NCBI GenBank assembly: GCA_003149935.1
Contig: QAMH01000004.1
Span: forward strand, 124,001 to 188,000
From: Coriobacteriia bacterium
GTDB taxonomy: Bacteria > Actinomycetota > Coriobacteriia > Coriobacteriales > QAMH01
DNA length: 64,000 bases
Reading direction: 5' to 3'
The position numbers were made by a program, and so were the translations under genes. Every line of letters begins with the position of its first letter. Positions within the stretch are counted from its first letter, which is position 1. This document shows positions 54,411 to 64,000 of the stretch, piece after piece. The notes beneath the pieces are model-generated. The model ran no database searches and was not told the origin of the DNA. It saw only the letters and a program-made list of their open reading frames with translations.

Positions 54411-57400
54411 GTGCAGAAGCACTACGACATAGAGAGAAGCGGGCTGGCGACAGCCGTCTCTCATGCTGCCCACGCGCAGACGAGGAGATCGCTGGTATTA
54501 GCGGCCCTCTTTGCCGTGCTCGTTGCCTTTGTCTGCTTCCTCCTTCAACCTATGCACGCTTTTGCGTCAACTGATAGTAATAATGATAGCATGTGTACTG
54601 CTAGTACGCAAGCGGTCGCTACGTCCAACGGAGACACCGCTGTGAAGCTAGAAACGCAAAATGCTATTTCAGATGGCATTGATGCCGGTCAGGTCGAAAT
54701 AGTGACCTTGGCATCAACATCGTCTGGCAAAGCTAGTCCGGGTGATGAACCCGGCTCCTCTGGGACCGAAGGTCCAGGGGATGCAGCTAAGGCAGATAGC
54801 GCCTCCAACGAAGACTCCGCCACCGATTCGGTCGCGGGGTCTTCGTCTATTCTGGGGACGGTAAATTCCGCCGATGCTGATAGCAATCCTGATAGCGCCG
54901 ATAGCGCCCAGGACACCGCCGACGAATCCGCAGGTGAGAATGCGGATTGCGATGTTGATGCCAACGTTGCGAAGCCCTCCCTGAACGACAACAAGGCTGA
55001 AGGCCCGGATAGCACGCAGACGACGACTAGCGACGAAGCTAATGCATCTGCCTCTAGCCCGGGTGTAGCCGAGGATGTGACTATCACTCAGCCGACGACT
55101 AGCGATCAAGCTAATGCAGCTGGGGATAGCTCCTCTGTTGTCGAGGGAGGTGATATCGAAGAAGAAGTATACGGCCCCGTGCGGCACCTATCTGCTAACG
55201 TAGATAATGCGGGCGAGGATGTGTACGGTCCCGTGCGCTACCTGACGCCCCAGTCCACTAATACTGTGACTATTCACTTTGACTGGGGAATTAGGCAGGG
55301 CGGTTCTTTACCGAGTAGCACTACTATCACGCAGGCTGGCTATACGACAGTCGAAGAGGTTGTTGCCGATGCCAAGAACAAGTTTGGTTTCCAATCCATT
55401 GGCAATTCGTTCGATCCGATTTTTAACAAGAGCGGCAAACTGATGTTTCGTGCTGGCGAGGCATATACCTTTACTTTCGATACCACTAACAACGATACAA
55501 AGAAAGCTTCTCTCGCTGAACTCAATGCTCTCTTCAATGGTTTGAAGAGATATGGCTTTTCTCCGAATCAGCATACGTTCATTCGAATGAATAACGGAAA
55601 AGTCATGGCGACCAATATTAACTGGTCTGAGACTGGAGATTACTTTGCTTCCACGCTCGCTACTGCTATGAATGCAACCGTTACGAATTGCCATATTTAT
55701 ACTAGATGGAATATGTCGCAGTTTGATTTGCAGTTTTATGATACTGGCGGAATCAAGATTAATGGTATCGGTGGAACATACAATTGGGACAAGGAGCTTG
55801 AATATCCCACAAAAGCGGACTATCCCAGTGCTGTTTTCACTGAGCCGTACAAGATTTATATGACCAGCAGGATGTATAGCACATCCCTGGATCCTGATTG
55901 CACGACGCCGCTGCCTGGCCCTGGGTATACGCTCTCGCAGTTCGTTAACCTGATTACGGGTTACGGCACTTCTAGCCATGATTACGATTTGAATTTCATA
56001 CTTCCGGGCGGTCACTACGAGCTCGTTTGCAAGACCCAGGAGGTCAAGGTTTCCTTTGATGTGACCTATGATCCCAATGGCGCTACGGGCACTGCTCAGA
56101 AGATTACCTACGATAACCTTGCCGCTACCGCCGCATCCAAGCCCGCGGGTTGGACGGACAAGGCTGGTCACACCTTCCTGGGCTGGGCCAAGAGTCCTAG
56201 CGCTACCGCCGCCGATTACGTTGCGGGCGCGGCACTTACTAATATAGATGGGTCGGGTACGCCGGCTGACGGTGGCAACTACACGCTCTATGCCGTGTGG
56301 AAGATTAACCAGTACGACGTCACCATAAACTATAATAAGAATACGACCGGCAATCCTACGGGCATGCCGTCTTCCTCCACCACGAAAGTCAACTATAACG
56401 CCACCTTCAGCGGCACTGCCGGTGCTGCGCCGTCGCTCTCCGGCTATCGCTTCGATGGTTGGGCCGAGAGTGCAAGTGGCCCCGTCGTCTACGCTGCCGG
56501 CGGCTCCATCAGCATCCCGAACGTGACGGCCAACACGACCAAGACCCTCTACGCCAAGTGGACGCAGCTGTTCACCGTCTCGTACAACGGCAATGGCTCG
56601 ACCAGCGGCTCGGCCCCGGTCTCCGCAACCGTCGCTTCGGGCGGCAGCCATACCGTCGCGGCCAATCCGTTTAGCAAGACCGGCTCCGTCTTCACGGGCT
56701 GGAACACGGCTGCCAATGGCTCCGGTACCGCTTATGCCGCCGGCGCCACCATCAGCAACATCACCTCGAACATCACGCTGTATGCGCAGTGGGCCGCAAA
56801 CCCCGCCATCAGCTTTAACGCGAATAAACCCACGGGCGCTGTAACTAACGTCACTGGCACGCCCTCTAATACTACCGTTACCTATAACACGCCCTATACG
56901 CTGCCCAGCACCACTCCGAGCGTCATGGGCTACACCTTCGCCGGCTGGAATACGGCCGCCAATGGCTCCGGTACCGCCTATGCCGCCGGCGCCACGACGA
57001 GCAACATCACCACCGCCACCACCTTCTACGCGCAGTGGACCGAGCGCACGGGCTTCAGCGCCGTGTTCTACGACCAGGCTTCCGGTGCCAGCGACGGCAC
57101 GGCCTACAACACGCAGCCCAATCTCAAGTGGACTGCCAACGTGACGCTCCCGACTGCCCCCACCAAGACCGGTTACACCTTTGGCGGCTGGTTCTTCCAG
57201 AAAGACTCCAACGGCAGCGGCACCGGTACGCAGATGTCCAACGCCATGACCTTCAACAACCTATGGAACGCCGCCAAGGGCGCGGGCCAGGCAAACGAGT
57301 CTACCACCACCATCAAGCTCTACGCCAAGTGGACCGAGAAGGACCGCGTCACCTTTACCCTGAACCCCAACGGTGGCTCCTATGGCAGCGCCGGCACCGG

Positions 57401-60400
57401 TGTGACCACCACGGCCAACATTCTCAATGGCGGCTCCTACACCATCCCGTCCGTGACCAACCCCACGCGCGTTGGTTACAACTTCCTCGGCTGGACCGAG
57501 ACGAAAGACTCCACCACGGCAACCAGGTATCAGGCTGGCGCCACCTTCAACAACCTGACCGCATCCAAGACGCTCTACGCCCTGTGGCAGGCTGCCCAGG
57601 TGACCTTCACCTTCCAGCCGGGCGCGGCGGATGCCACCATCAAGTCTGGCGTGTCGCCCAACCCCTACACGATGACCGCCAACTACGGCGCCAACCTCAA
57701 CGTGCCGGCTGGCAGCACCATCTACCAGCGCACGGGCTTCAATTTTGACAAGTGGTCCTATACCAACGCGAGCAACGCGGCGGCCACCGTCGCGAGCGGC
57801 AATACGCCCGTGGCAAACTTCAAGATCTCCTGGTCCGGCAGCTCTGCCGACGGCACCCTCAAGGGTACCGCCACGCTGACCGGCACCTGGGCTGCCTTCA
57901 CCTACACCATCAGCTGGAACGCCAACGGTGGCTCGCCCAACACGAGCACGCCCAACGCCCAGCCCGAGACGGCGCTGACGCTTCCGAGCAATCCGACGCG
58001 TGCCGGTTACACCTTCAAGAAGTGGAACACGGCCGCCAACGGCAGTGGCACTGACGTCGCCGGTGGTGCTAAGGTCAAGGACGTCTTCTCTCTCGCCGGC
58101 GTTGCCAGCGGTGCCACGCTCACCATCTACGCGCAGTGGGAGGAGAACAAGGTACAGCTGAGCTTCTACAGCGATGCCAGCTCCACCCTGCAGTTTGGCG
58201 GCAACGCCCTGGCCGATGGCAGCGTCCTGTACGTGGGTGCCGCCACGGGCGACATCTATGCCAGCGCCAGTGCAACGACGCCGACCGGCCAGAACATCTC
58301 GGCTGGCATCCGTCCCGTCATCGACAGCAATCATGAGTATTCCGTTGCCAGCGGCTCCAAGTGGACCCTGGGTAGCTACAGCGGCACGGCCGTCGCGGCT
58401 GCCAACGTGGGTGCTGGCGGCGTGCTGACCGTTCCCAAGACGAGCGGTCTCTACACTAATAACAGCTACTATCTGACCGTGTCGCCCAAGGGCATCGCCT
58501 TCACCGTCGAGTACTACTTCCAGAGCACGACGAGCGACACCACCTACACCATTGACGCAAGTGCCACTACGAATGACACCGCGCCCTTTGGCTGGACCGT
58601 CGAGGCCGGCACCACCGCCGGCACCGCGGGCAATGCCATCACCATCGTGCGCAAGTCCTTCACGGGCTTCACCTATGACGATGCCAAGACCGGCACCGCC
58701 AAGAAGATCACCATCAGCGGCACGCCCGGTGACAACGTGATCAAGCTGTACTTCAAGCGCAACGTCAACGACGTGCAGGTAAGCTACTCTGGTGACGTTC
58801 CGGCTGGCGCCGTCTACACGCCCGCCACCCAGAGCGTCAAGTACGGTGCCACCGTCAACCTGACGGCTCCCTCTGCCGTGACCGGTTACACCTTTACTGG
58901 CTGGACGGTTGTCTCCGGTGGTGTCACTATCTCCGGTAACTCCTTCACCATGCCCAATAACGCCGTCGTCATCCAAGGCGTCTGGTCCAAGAACAAGTTC
59001 AACGTCACCTTCAAGAACTCCAACACCAACCAGGGTACCCTGGGTACCCCGACGAGCCAGAGCATCGACTTTGGTGGCAATCTGTCGGGTGTCCCGACGA
59101 CCACCGCCAAGACGGGCTACTACTTCATCGGCTGGGAGGTCTACGAGAACTGCACGACGTCTGGCAGCGAGTCCACCGGTACCAACATGGGCATCGTTTC
59201 CACCGCCGGCCTCCTGGGCACAGATGGTGCGGTTTCCACGCCGTGGACCTGCAATGGCAATGCCGTCATGATCGCCCGCTGGGGCCGCACGCTCACCATC
59301 ATCTACCAGGCACCGAGCACTGGTGGCTTCACCGAGGTCAATGGCAATATGGTGAGCGGCGCCGTGACCGTGCCCGGCACGCGTTACGTCGGCCTGCAAA
59401 ATGGTTGGGATCTGCCGGAATATGGCGGTGCTCTTGACCCTGCCGGCGATCGCAACGAGGGTAACCCGAAGGCCAAGCCTGGTTATAAGTTCACGGGCTG
59501 GAAGTTTACGGGCGACGACGGCACGACGGGCTACGTCGAGGGCTACTACAGCTCCGGTGTCTTCGTGCGCACGGGCGGCGACAACATGCCCGCCACCGTG
59601 ACCATGACCTACGAGTTCGAGGCCGTCTACACCGAGACTGCCCAGCAGCTGCACTTCGATAACCATGTGGCCAATATCTCCGGCCTCATGGGTACCGGTG
59701 CCACGGACATGGTCGTCCATACGGGCGATATTGCCAACCTGCCCCTGGACGCCACCTACAAGATGACCACCAATCCGAGCGCCTACGAGCTGCTCGGCTG
59801 GACCACCGATGCCACCTACGTAAGTGGTACGAGCACGCTCTACACCACGAGCTTCACCATGACGTCGGGCACCAAGAACAGCATCTACAACATGGCCGGC
59901 GTTGACTACGGCTACGGTGTCACGCTGTACCCGGTCTTCCGCGAGAAGCTCGTCACCATTACCTACACCACGACCACGGGTTCTGCCTCCATGGGCACGC
60001 TCTCCAAGAACAACGAGGGCTCCAACTTTGGCATGGCCTCTGGCACGCCCGCGGGCTCCACGCCTACGGCCGGTACCGGTCATAAGTTCATCGGCTGGTT
60101 TACCGATGCTGCCGGTACCACTTCCGTGCCTGCCGGTTGGGTCGATGCCAGCAACAAGCTCACCCCGCAGGCCACTGGCGGCGTCTTTGCCAATGCCACC
60201 TACTATGCCAAGTTCGAGGCCGAGAAATACGACGTCACCTTCAAGATCGGTGACCATGGCACCTGGACCGACGGCAGCACTGCCGACAAGACCGGTCTCA
60301 AGGTCACCTACAACACCGCCATCGGTTCTGCCAACGTGCCCGGAACCAAGGCCAACACCGGCTATGGCTTCGTGCAGTGGGTCGACGCCGACGGCAAGAC

Positions 60401-63400
60401 CTACTCCAACGCCGCTCTGGCCAGCCTGCTCATCACCAAGCCGATGACCTTCACGGCCAAGTGGGAAGAGCGCACGGGCAACACCATCAACTACGTGGTC
60501 AACGGCGGTACGCCGCAGCCCGCGAGCCAGCAGGTGTCCTACACCGCCGTCATCAACAACGTCATGAGCAACGACGCCAAGAACGTTGCCAAGCAGGGCT
60601 ACAACTTTGCCGGCTGGTACATGGATGCCGGCCTCACCAAGGCCCTCACTAATACTATGAGCTACGCCGATGCCGTGGCCGCCGCGGGCATCACCGCTAA
60701 GGACGACGGTACCTTCGAGCTCACGCTGTACGCCAAGTGGGATGAGAAGTCCTACACCATCCATTACAACGCGCGTTACCCCGAGGGCACCAGCCCCGCC
60801 ATCGCAGACAAGACCGTGACCTGGACCCAGGCTAACCTCCTCGCCTCCGGCTTCGAGACCCTGACCGTCCCCGGTTACGACTTCATCAAGTGGAGCTCCA
60901 CCACGGCTGCTTCCGGCATGACCGTCAACAACTCCACCGTGTTCTCGGCTCTCTACCAGAGCCTCTTCGGCACGACCGACAACACCAAGACCGAGATCAC
61001 CCTCTATGGCATCTGGGATCAGAAGAGCTTCACCGTCCGCTTTGTCGACGACAAGGGCGCCGACCTGCGCGCGCCGATGAGCGGCCTGACCTGGAATGAC
61101 CAGATCGATTACTTCGACTACATCATCACCGACGGCTCCGCCTTCCTCAATGGCTGGAAGTACACGCCGGCCGGTGGCACCGAGCAGACCTGGCTCAAGA
61201 CAAGCGGCAAGCTCAACGTCTCCGCCTTTGACGGCACGCCGACGCCTGCCGACGGTTCGACCTTCATCCTGACGGCCGACCTCATCAAGAACGCCCTGTT
61301 CGAGATCGAGTTCAACACCGTCGACTTCGTGGCCAACACGCCTGGTACCCTTGACCCCAACGGCATCCACAAGGTGGGCTCCGTCACGGGTTACATGACG
61401 CCGGGCACCATGGCCGACATCACCAACCTCAACACGCATGACTACATCGCCGAGTTCGAGCGTCCTGACGGTACCAACCGTAACGACCTGCTCAAGGGTT
61501 ACGTGTACCAGATCGTCAACTGGCCCGCGGGCTCCGGTCGCTCCGACACCAAGACCACCTCGATTGCCGCTGACGTCGTCTCCGGCGCCAAGGTCACCTT
61601 CGTGGTCTACTGGGTCGAGAAGCAGTTCACCGTCAAGTACGACCTGGGCACGGACTCCACGGGTGCGCCCGCTCCGTCCAGCGTCGTCAAGCCCGCCGAC
61701 AAGAACGTCGGCTGGAACTCCACCAACCTGACGCCGACGGGTGCCGACGTCCCCGTGTGGGATGGTCACTATCCGCCCGTGTGGCAGTACAAGAACGCCT
61801 CGGGCAACTGGATTGACGTGCCCAGCGGCGCCAAGTTCTCCGCCATCGCGCTCAACAACGATACCGTCACCAGCATCACGCTGCGTGCCAAGTGGGAGGC
61901 CAACGAGGTCACCATCACCTACACCACGCAGACCGGTGGTACGGCCAAGAGCTCCGACAACGTCATCAACGTGCCCAACCACGGCTCGGCTTCCGAGAAG
62001 GTCAACGCCGTGTCTGGTACGCCCCATGCCGTGACGGCCACCGCCAACGCCGGCTACAAGTTCATCGGCTGGTATAAGGACGGCGTGCTCGTCACCTCCG
62101 GCGCGACGCTGACCGTCACCAAGCCTGCCGGCAGTGACATCTTCACCACCGGCACCTACGAGGCCCGCTTCACCCCGCTGGGCCAGATCGACTACACCAT
62201 CGAGTACTGGCTCGAGCAGCTCGACGGCACCTACGCCGAGGACCTTGCCCTCGCTCCGCGCGGCAACGGCTCCGGCGAGGAGGGTTCGACCGTCGTCGTC
62301 ACCAACGCCATGAAGAAGAGCATCAAGGGCTTCACCTATACTCCTGGTGTCACCGGCTCCATCGAGACCATCGATCCGCTGACCGGTGGCCAGAAGCTCA
62401 AGCTCTACTACGTGCGCAACGCCTACAACGTGAACGTTTCCTCGGCAGCTCCGGGTGCTGACGCCCCCGAGACCCTGCCGGTCCCGAACTATCCCACCAC
62501 GGGCATCACCGCCGCGACGACCGAGCAGAAGTACGGCACGCCGCTCGTCATGCCCACCATGCCCGCGACCGATGGCTGGACCTTCAGCTGGTCCGTGAGC
62601 TACACCGAGACGGGCGCCACCGCGCCGGTCACCATGACGCTGGCCAACGCCGTCAACTTCACGATGCCCGACGGTCCCGTCACCATCGTGGGTGTCTGGT
62701 CGCGCAACGGCCACAACGTCGCCTTCCGCTCCGACTCCACGCCGGGCATGGGCGGTACCGTCACCGTCAAGGCTCCGGCCACGATGCCCTTCACCGTCGC
62801 CCATGGCAAGACGCTTACCGACGCGAGCTCGACGGGCAACTCCAGCAACATCACCGTCACCCCCGACTACGACTTCGTCTTCGCGGGCTGGAGCTACGTG
62901 GGCGCTGACGGCGTGACCTACACGACGCAGAACCCCGACAGCGTCATCATCAACTGCGACACCACCTTCACCGCGATCTGGGCCCAGACCTTCTTCGTGA
63001 GCTATGGTCCCGGCAGCGGCCCCAACAACCATGGTGGCGCCGGCTTCACGAGCACCATCGTGGTCGATGACGAGGTGTCCGGTAACCCCAACGTCAACAC
63101 CTTCCCGCTCATGATCGGCGGCAACGACCGCACGCAGGACGCTCCCGCGGCTGCCGGCTACCGTTTCGTGGGCTGGACCTGGAACATCAACGGCACTAAG
63201 TACTACTGGATTGCCCCGAGTGGCGCCGGTTACGACACCACTGGTCTCGGCACCGCCGGCACCATGGACTTCGAGGTTCGCAGCAACGTCGAGTTCATCG
63301 CCATCTGGGAGGCCATGGAGCAGGACCTGATCTTCTCCATCGACAGCCTCGAGGGCACCGGCACCTGGACGCCCACGGGCACCGCTGCCGGCACCACCGG

Positions 63401-64000
63401 TAACTACATCGTGATGCCCAAGCCGCGCACCGACCAGACCGTGACGCTGCTCACGAGCGCCGACATCACGCTTCCCAACTACTCGCTCGAGGGTTGGAAG
63501 ATCTGGACCGACACCAACAACGACGGCGTCATCAGCGCCGGCGAGCTTTCCGCGACCGCCTACACCGGTACCTTCAAGATGCCGGCCCATGGCGTCATCT
63601 TCGTGCCCGTCTGGAGCTTCGATGGCCTCAAGATCAACTACGCCATCGCCAATCCGGATGGCTCCACCTACGTGCGTGGCACGCTCTCCAACTTCGTCGA
63701 TCCCATCAACAACGCGTCCATGACCGTTGCCCCGGGCACCGTCGCCACGGCCAAGCCGGGTTACAAGTTCGTGGGCTGGTACCTCGACGCCGACTGCACC
63801 ATCCCGCTGGGCGTCGATGAGGTCCGCGACTGGGTCAGCAACATCACGGAGGGCACCAGCGTCATCTCCTCCACCCTCAAGCCGCATCGTCCCGATTCCG
63901 GCTGGGCGCCCGTGACCTTCTACGCGAAGTTCGCTCCCGCCGCCACCGAGTACACCATTACTTACATGGGTCAGAACATCGACGGCAAGGGTTACAGCAA
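54411..64000 (+). CDS. Second giant InlB-type surface protein, 3' end outside window
   Basis: The frame is open from GTG 54411 (GGAAAGG 7 bases upstream) to the right edge, giving at least 3,196 residues. Residues 24-52 form a signal peptide (TRRSLVLAALFAVLVAFVC... ending HAFA). Residues 53 to about 245 are low-complexity, rich in Ser, Asp, Ala and Glu. VYGPVRHL and VYGPVRYL repeat at about 253 and 270. A unique region without recognised motifs follows to about 545. From 56050 on come InlB B-repeats (for example GYTFGGWFF and LYAKW), with a 'YTIEYWLEQLDG' repeat near 62.2 kb. The first 2 kb is clearly richer in A/T at third positions than the repeats. It is probably an adhesin or coat protein of the same class as the first giant gene; anchoring cannot be judged. 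Confidence 0.93.
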   Translation, partial: MQKHYDIERSGLATAVSHAAHAQTRRSLVLAALFAVLVAFVCFLLQPMHAFASTDSNNDSMCTASTQAVATSNGDTAVKLETQNAISDGIDAGQVEIVTLASTSSGKASPGDEPGSSGTEGPGDAAKADSASNEDSATDSVAGSSSILGTVNSADADSNPDSADSAQDTADESAGENADCDVDANVAKPSLNDNKAEGPDSTQTTTSDEANASASSPGVAEDVTITQPTTSDQANAAGDSSSVVEGGDIEEEVYGPVRHLSANVDNAGEDVYGPVRYLTPQSTNTVTIHFDWGIRQGGSLPSSTTITQAGYTTVEEVVADAKNKFGFQSIGNSFDPIFNKSGKLMFRAGEAYTFTFDTTNNDTKKASLAELNALFNGLKRYGFSPNQHTFIRMNNGKVMATNINWSETGDYFASTLATAMNATVTNCHIYTRWNMSQFDLQFYDTGGIKINGIGGTYNWDKELEYPTKADYPSAVFTEPYKIYMTSRMYSTSLDPDCTTPLPGPGYTLSQFVNLITGYGTSSHDYDLNFILPGGHYELVCKTQEVKVSFDVTYDPNGATGTAQKITYDNLAATAASKPAGWTDKAGHTFLGWAKSPSATAADYVAGAALTNIDGSGTPADGGNYTLYAVWKINQYDVTINYNKNTTGNPTGMPSSSTTKVNYNATFSGTAGAAPSLSGYRFDGWAESASGPVVYAAGGSISIPNVTANTTKTLYAKWTQLFTVSYNGNGSTSGSAPVSATVASGGSHTVAANPFSKTGSVFTGWNTAANGSGTAYAAGATISNITSNITLYAQWAANPAISFNANKPTGAVTNVTGTPSNTTVTYNTPYTLPSTTPSVMGYTFAGWNTAANGSGTAYAAGATTSNITTATTFYAQWTERTGFSAVFYDQASGASDGTAYNTQPNLKWTANVTLPTAPTKTGYTFGGWFFQKDSNGSGTGTQMSNAMTFNNLWNAAKGAGQANESTTTIKLYAKWTEKDRVTFTLNPNGGSYGSAGTGVTTTANILNGGSYTIPSVTNPTRVGYNFLGWTETKDSTTATRYQAGATFNNLTASKTLYALWQAAQVTFTFQPGAADATIKSGVSPNPYTMTANYGANLNVPAGSTIYQRTGFNFDKWSYTNASNAAATVASGNTPVANFKISWSGSSADGTLKGTATLTGTWAAFTYTISWNANGGSPNTSTPNAQPETALTLPSNPTRAGYTFKKWNTAANGSGTDVAGGAKVKDVFSLAGVASGATLTIYAQWEENKVQLSFYSDASSTLQFGGNALADGSVLYVGAATGDIYASASATTPTGQNISAGIRPVIDSNHEYSVASGSKWTLGSYSGTAVAAANVGAGGVLTVPKTSGLYTNNSYYLTVSPKGIAFTVEYYFQSTTSDTTYTIDASATTNDTAPFGWTVEAGTTAGTAGNAITIVRKSFTGFTYDDAKTGTAKKITISGTPGDNVIKLYFKRNVNDVQVSYSGDVPAGAVYTPATQSVKYGATVNLTAPSAVTGYTFTGWTVVSGGVTISGNSFTMPNNAVVIQGVWSKNKFNVTFKNSNTNQGTLGTPTSQSIDFGGNLSGVPTTTAKTGYYFIGWEVYENCTTSGSESTGTNMGIVSTAGLLGTDGAVSTPWTCNGNAVMIARWGRTLTIIYQAPSTGGFTEVNGNMVSGAVTVPGTRYVGLQNGWDLPEYGGALDPAGDRNEGNPKAKPGYKFTGWKFTGDDGTTGYVEGYYSSGVFVRTGGDNMPATVTMTYEFEAVYTETAQQLHFDNHVANISGLMGTGATDMVVHTGDIANLPLDATYKMTTNPSAYELLGWTTDATYVSGTSTLYTTSFTMTSGTKNSIYNMAGVDYGYGVTLYPVFREKLVTITYTTTTGSASMGTLSKNNEGSNFGMASGTPAGSTPTAGTGHKFIGWFTDAAGTTSVPAGWVDASNKLTPQATGGVFANATYYAKFEAEKYDVTFKIGDHGTWTDGSTADKTGLKVTYNTAIGSANVPGTKANTGYGFVQWVDADGKTYSNAALASLLITKPMTFTAKWEERTGNTINYVVNGGTPQPASQQVSYTAVINNVMSNDAKNVAKQGYNFAGWYMDAGLTKALTNTMSYADAVAAAGITAKDDGTFELTLYAKWDEKSYTIHYNARYPEGTSPAIADKTVTWTQANLLASGFETLTVPGYDFIKWSSTTAASGMTVNNSTVFSALYQSLFGTTDNTKTEITLYGIWDQKSFTVRFVDDKGADLRAPMSGLTWNDQIDYFDYIITDGSAFLNGWKYTPAGGTEQTWLKTSGKLNVSAFDGTPTPADGSTFILTADLIKNALFEIEFNTVDFVANTPGTLDPNGIHKVGSVTGYMTPGTMADITNLNTHDYIAEFERPDGTNRNDLLKGYVYQIVNWPAGSGRSDTKTTSIAADVVSGAKVTFVVYWVEKQFTVKYDLGTDSTGAPAPSSVVKPADKNVGWNSTNLTPTGADVPVWDGHYPPVWQYKNASGNWIDVPSGAKFSAIALNNDTVTSITLRAKWEANEVTITYTTQTGGTAKSSDNVINVPNHGSASEKVNAVSGTPHAVTATANAGYKFIGWYKDGVLVTSGATLTVTKPAGSDIFTTGTYEARFTPLGQIDYTIEYWLEQLDGTYAEDLALAPRGNGSGEEGSTVVVTNAMKKSIKGFTYTPGVTGSIETIDPLTGGQKLKLYYVRNAYNVNVSSAAPGADAPETLPVPNYPTTGITAATTEQKYGTPLVMPTMPATDGWTFSWSVSYTETGATAPVTMTLANAVNFTMPDGPVTIVGVWSRNGHNVAFRSDSTPGMGGTVTVKAPATMPFTVAHGKTLTDASSTGNSSNITVTPDYDFVFAGWSYVGADGVTYTTQNPDSVIINCDTTFTAIWAQTFFVSYGPGSGPNNHGGAGFTSTIVVDDEVSGNPNVNTFPLMIGGNDRTQDAPAAAGYRFVGWTWNINGTKYYWIAPSGAGYDTTGLGTAGTMDFEVRSNVEFIAIWEAMEQDLIFSIDSLEGTGTWTPTGTAAGTTGNYIVMPKPRTDQTVTLLTSADITLPNYSLEGWKIWTDTNNDGVISAGELSATAYTGTFKMPAHGVIFVPVWSFDGLKINYAIANPDGSTYVRGTLSNFVDPINNASMTVAPGTVATAKPGYKFVGWYLDADCTIPLGVDEVRDWVSNITEGTSVISSTLKPHRPDSGWAPVTFYAKFAPAATEYTITYMGQNIDGKGYS

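Overview
The window is high-GC bacterial DNA with strongly C/G-biased third codon positions. It looks like a gut or rumen Coriobacteriia (Actinomycetota). The support is the gene content (class I aldolase, NadE, a TrpR-like YerC, DnaE of PHP type), the giant InlB/BspA-type surface proteins, and the interspersed repeats beginning TGTCAT and ending ATGACA. I cannot resolve the genus.

Layout. (1) 2-29197: one continuous gene, open at the left edge, for a surface protein of at least 9,731 residues. It has BspA-like (DUF285) repeats alternating with a Trp-rich 'VWW' module, then about 30 InlB B-repeats, then about 20 'VEHY/VEYW' repeats paired with further B-repeats, an Asp-Pro linker, and a C-terminus with no visible sorting signal. 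(2) 29198-36088: an accessory island. Four copies of a 97-bp structured repeat, all in the same orientation, each precede a small + strand accessory gene or operon: HigBA-like module 1, HigBA-like module 2, an Rpn-family nuclease, and a BrnT/RHH-like module. A 2,419-bp IS21-family element has inserted into the antitoxin of module 2. Its ends, 6-bp target duplication and the restored reading frame can all be read directly, and its own istA carries a nonsense codon. (3) 36089-46483: core genes: class I fructose-bisphosphate aldolase, NAD+ synthetase, an acyltransferase-SGNH envelope enzyme, a PLP aminotransferase, a YerC/TrpR-like regulator and dnaE. (4) 46528-54410: a second accessory region with a DUF4143 ATPase, a predicted Vsr/DUF559-like nuclease protein, an IS256-family element with an 8-bp target duplication, a small CdiA-CT-like nuclease, an AT-rich gap, and several families of repeats and hairpins. 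(5) 54411-64000: a second giant InlB-type surface protein with a signal peptide, open at the right edge, preceded by a leader with four predicted hairpins.

How the parts relate. The two giant exported proteins suggest a cell that invests heavily in surface adhesion or coat structures; the acyltransferase may modify envelope glycans. The accessory islands between core genes hold toxin-antitoxin modules, nuclease-like proteins and insertion sequences, many bordered by repeats. The observations most worth following are the cassette-like array of 97-bp repeats, the toxin left without its antitoxin by the IS21 insertion, a NadE whose glutaminase domain has lost its catalytic residues, and the repeat modules and leader RNA of the giant proteins. 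All functional statements are homology-style reading by eye, without database searches.
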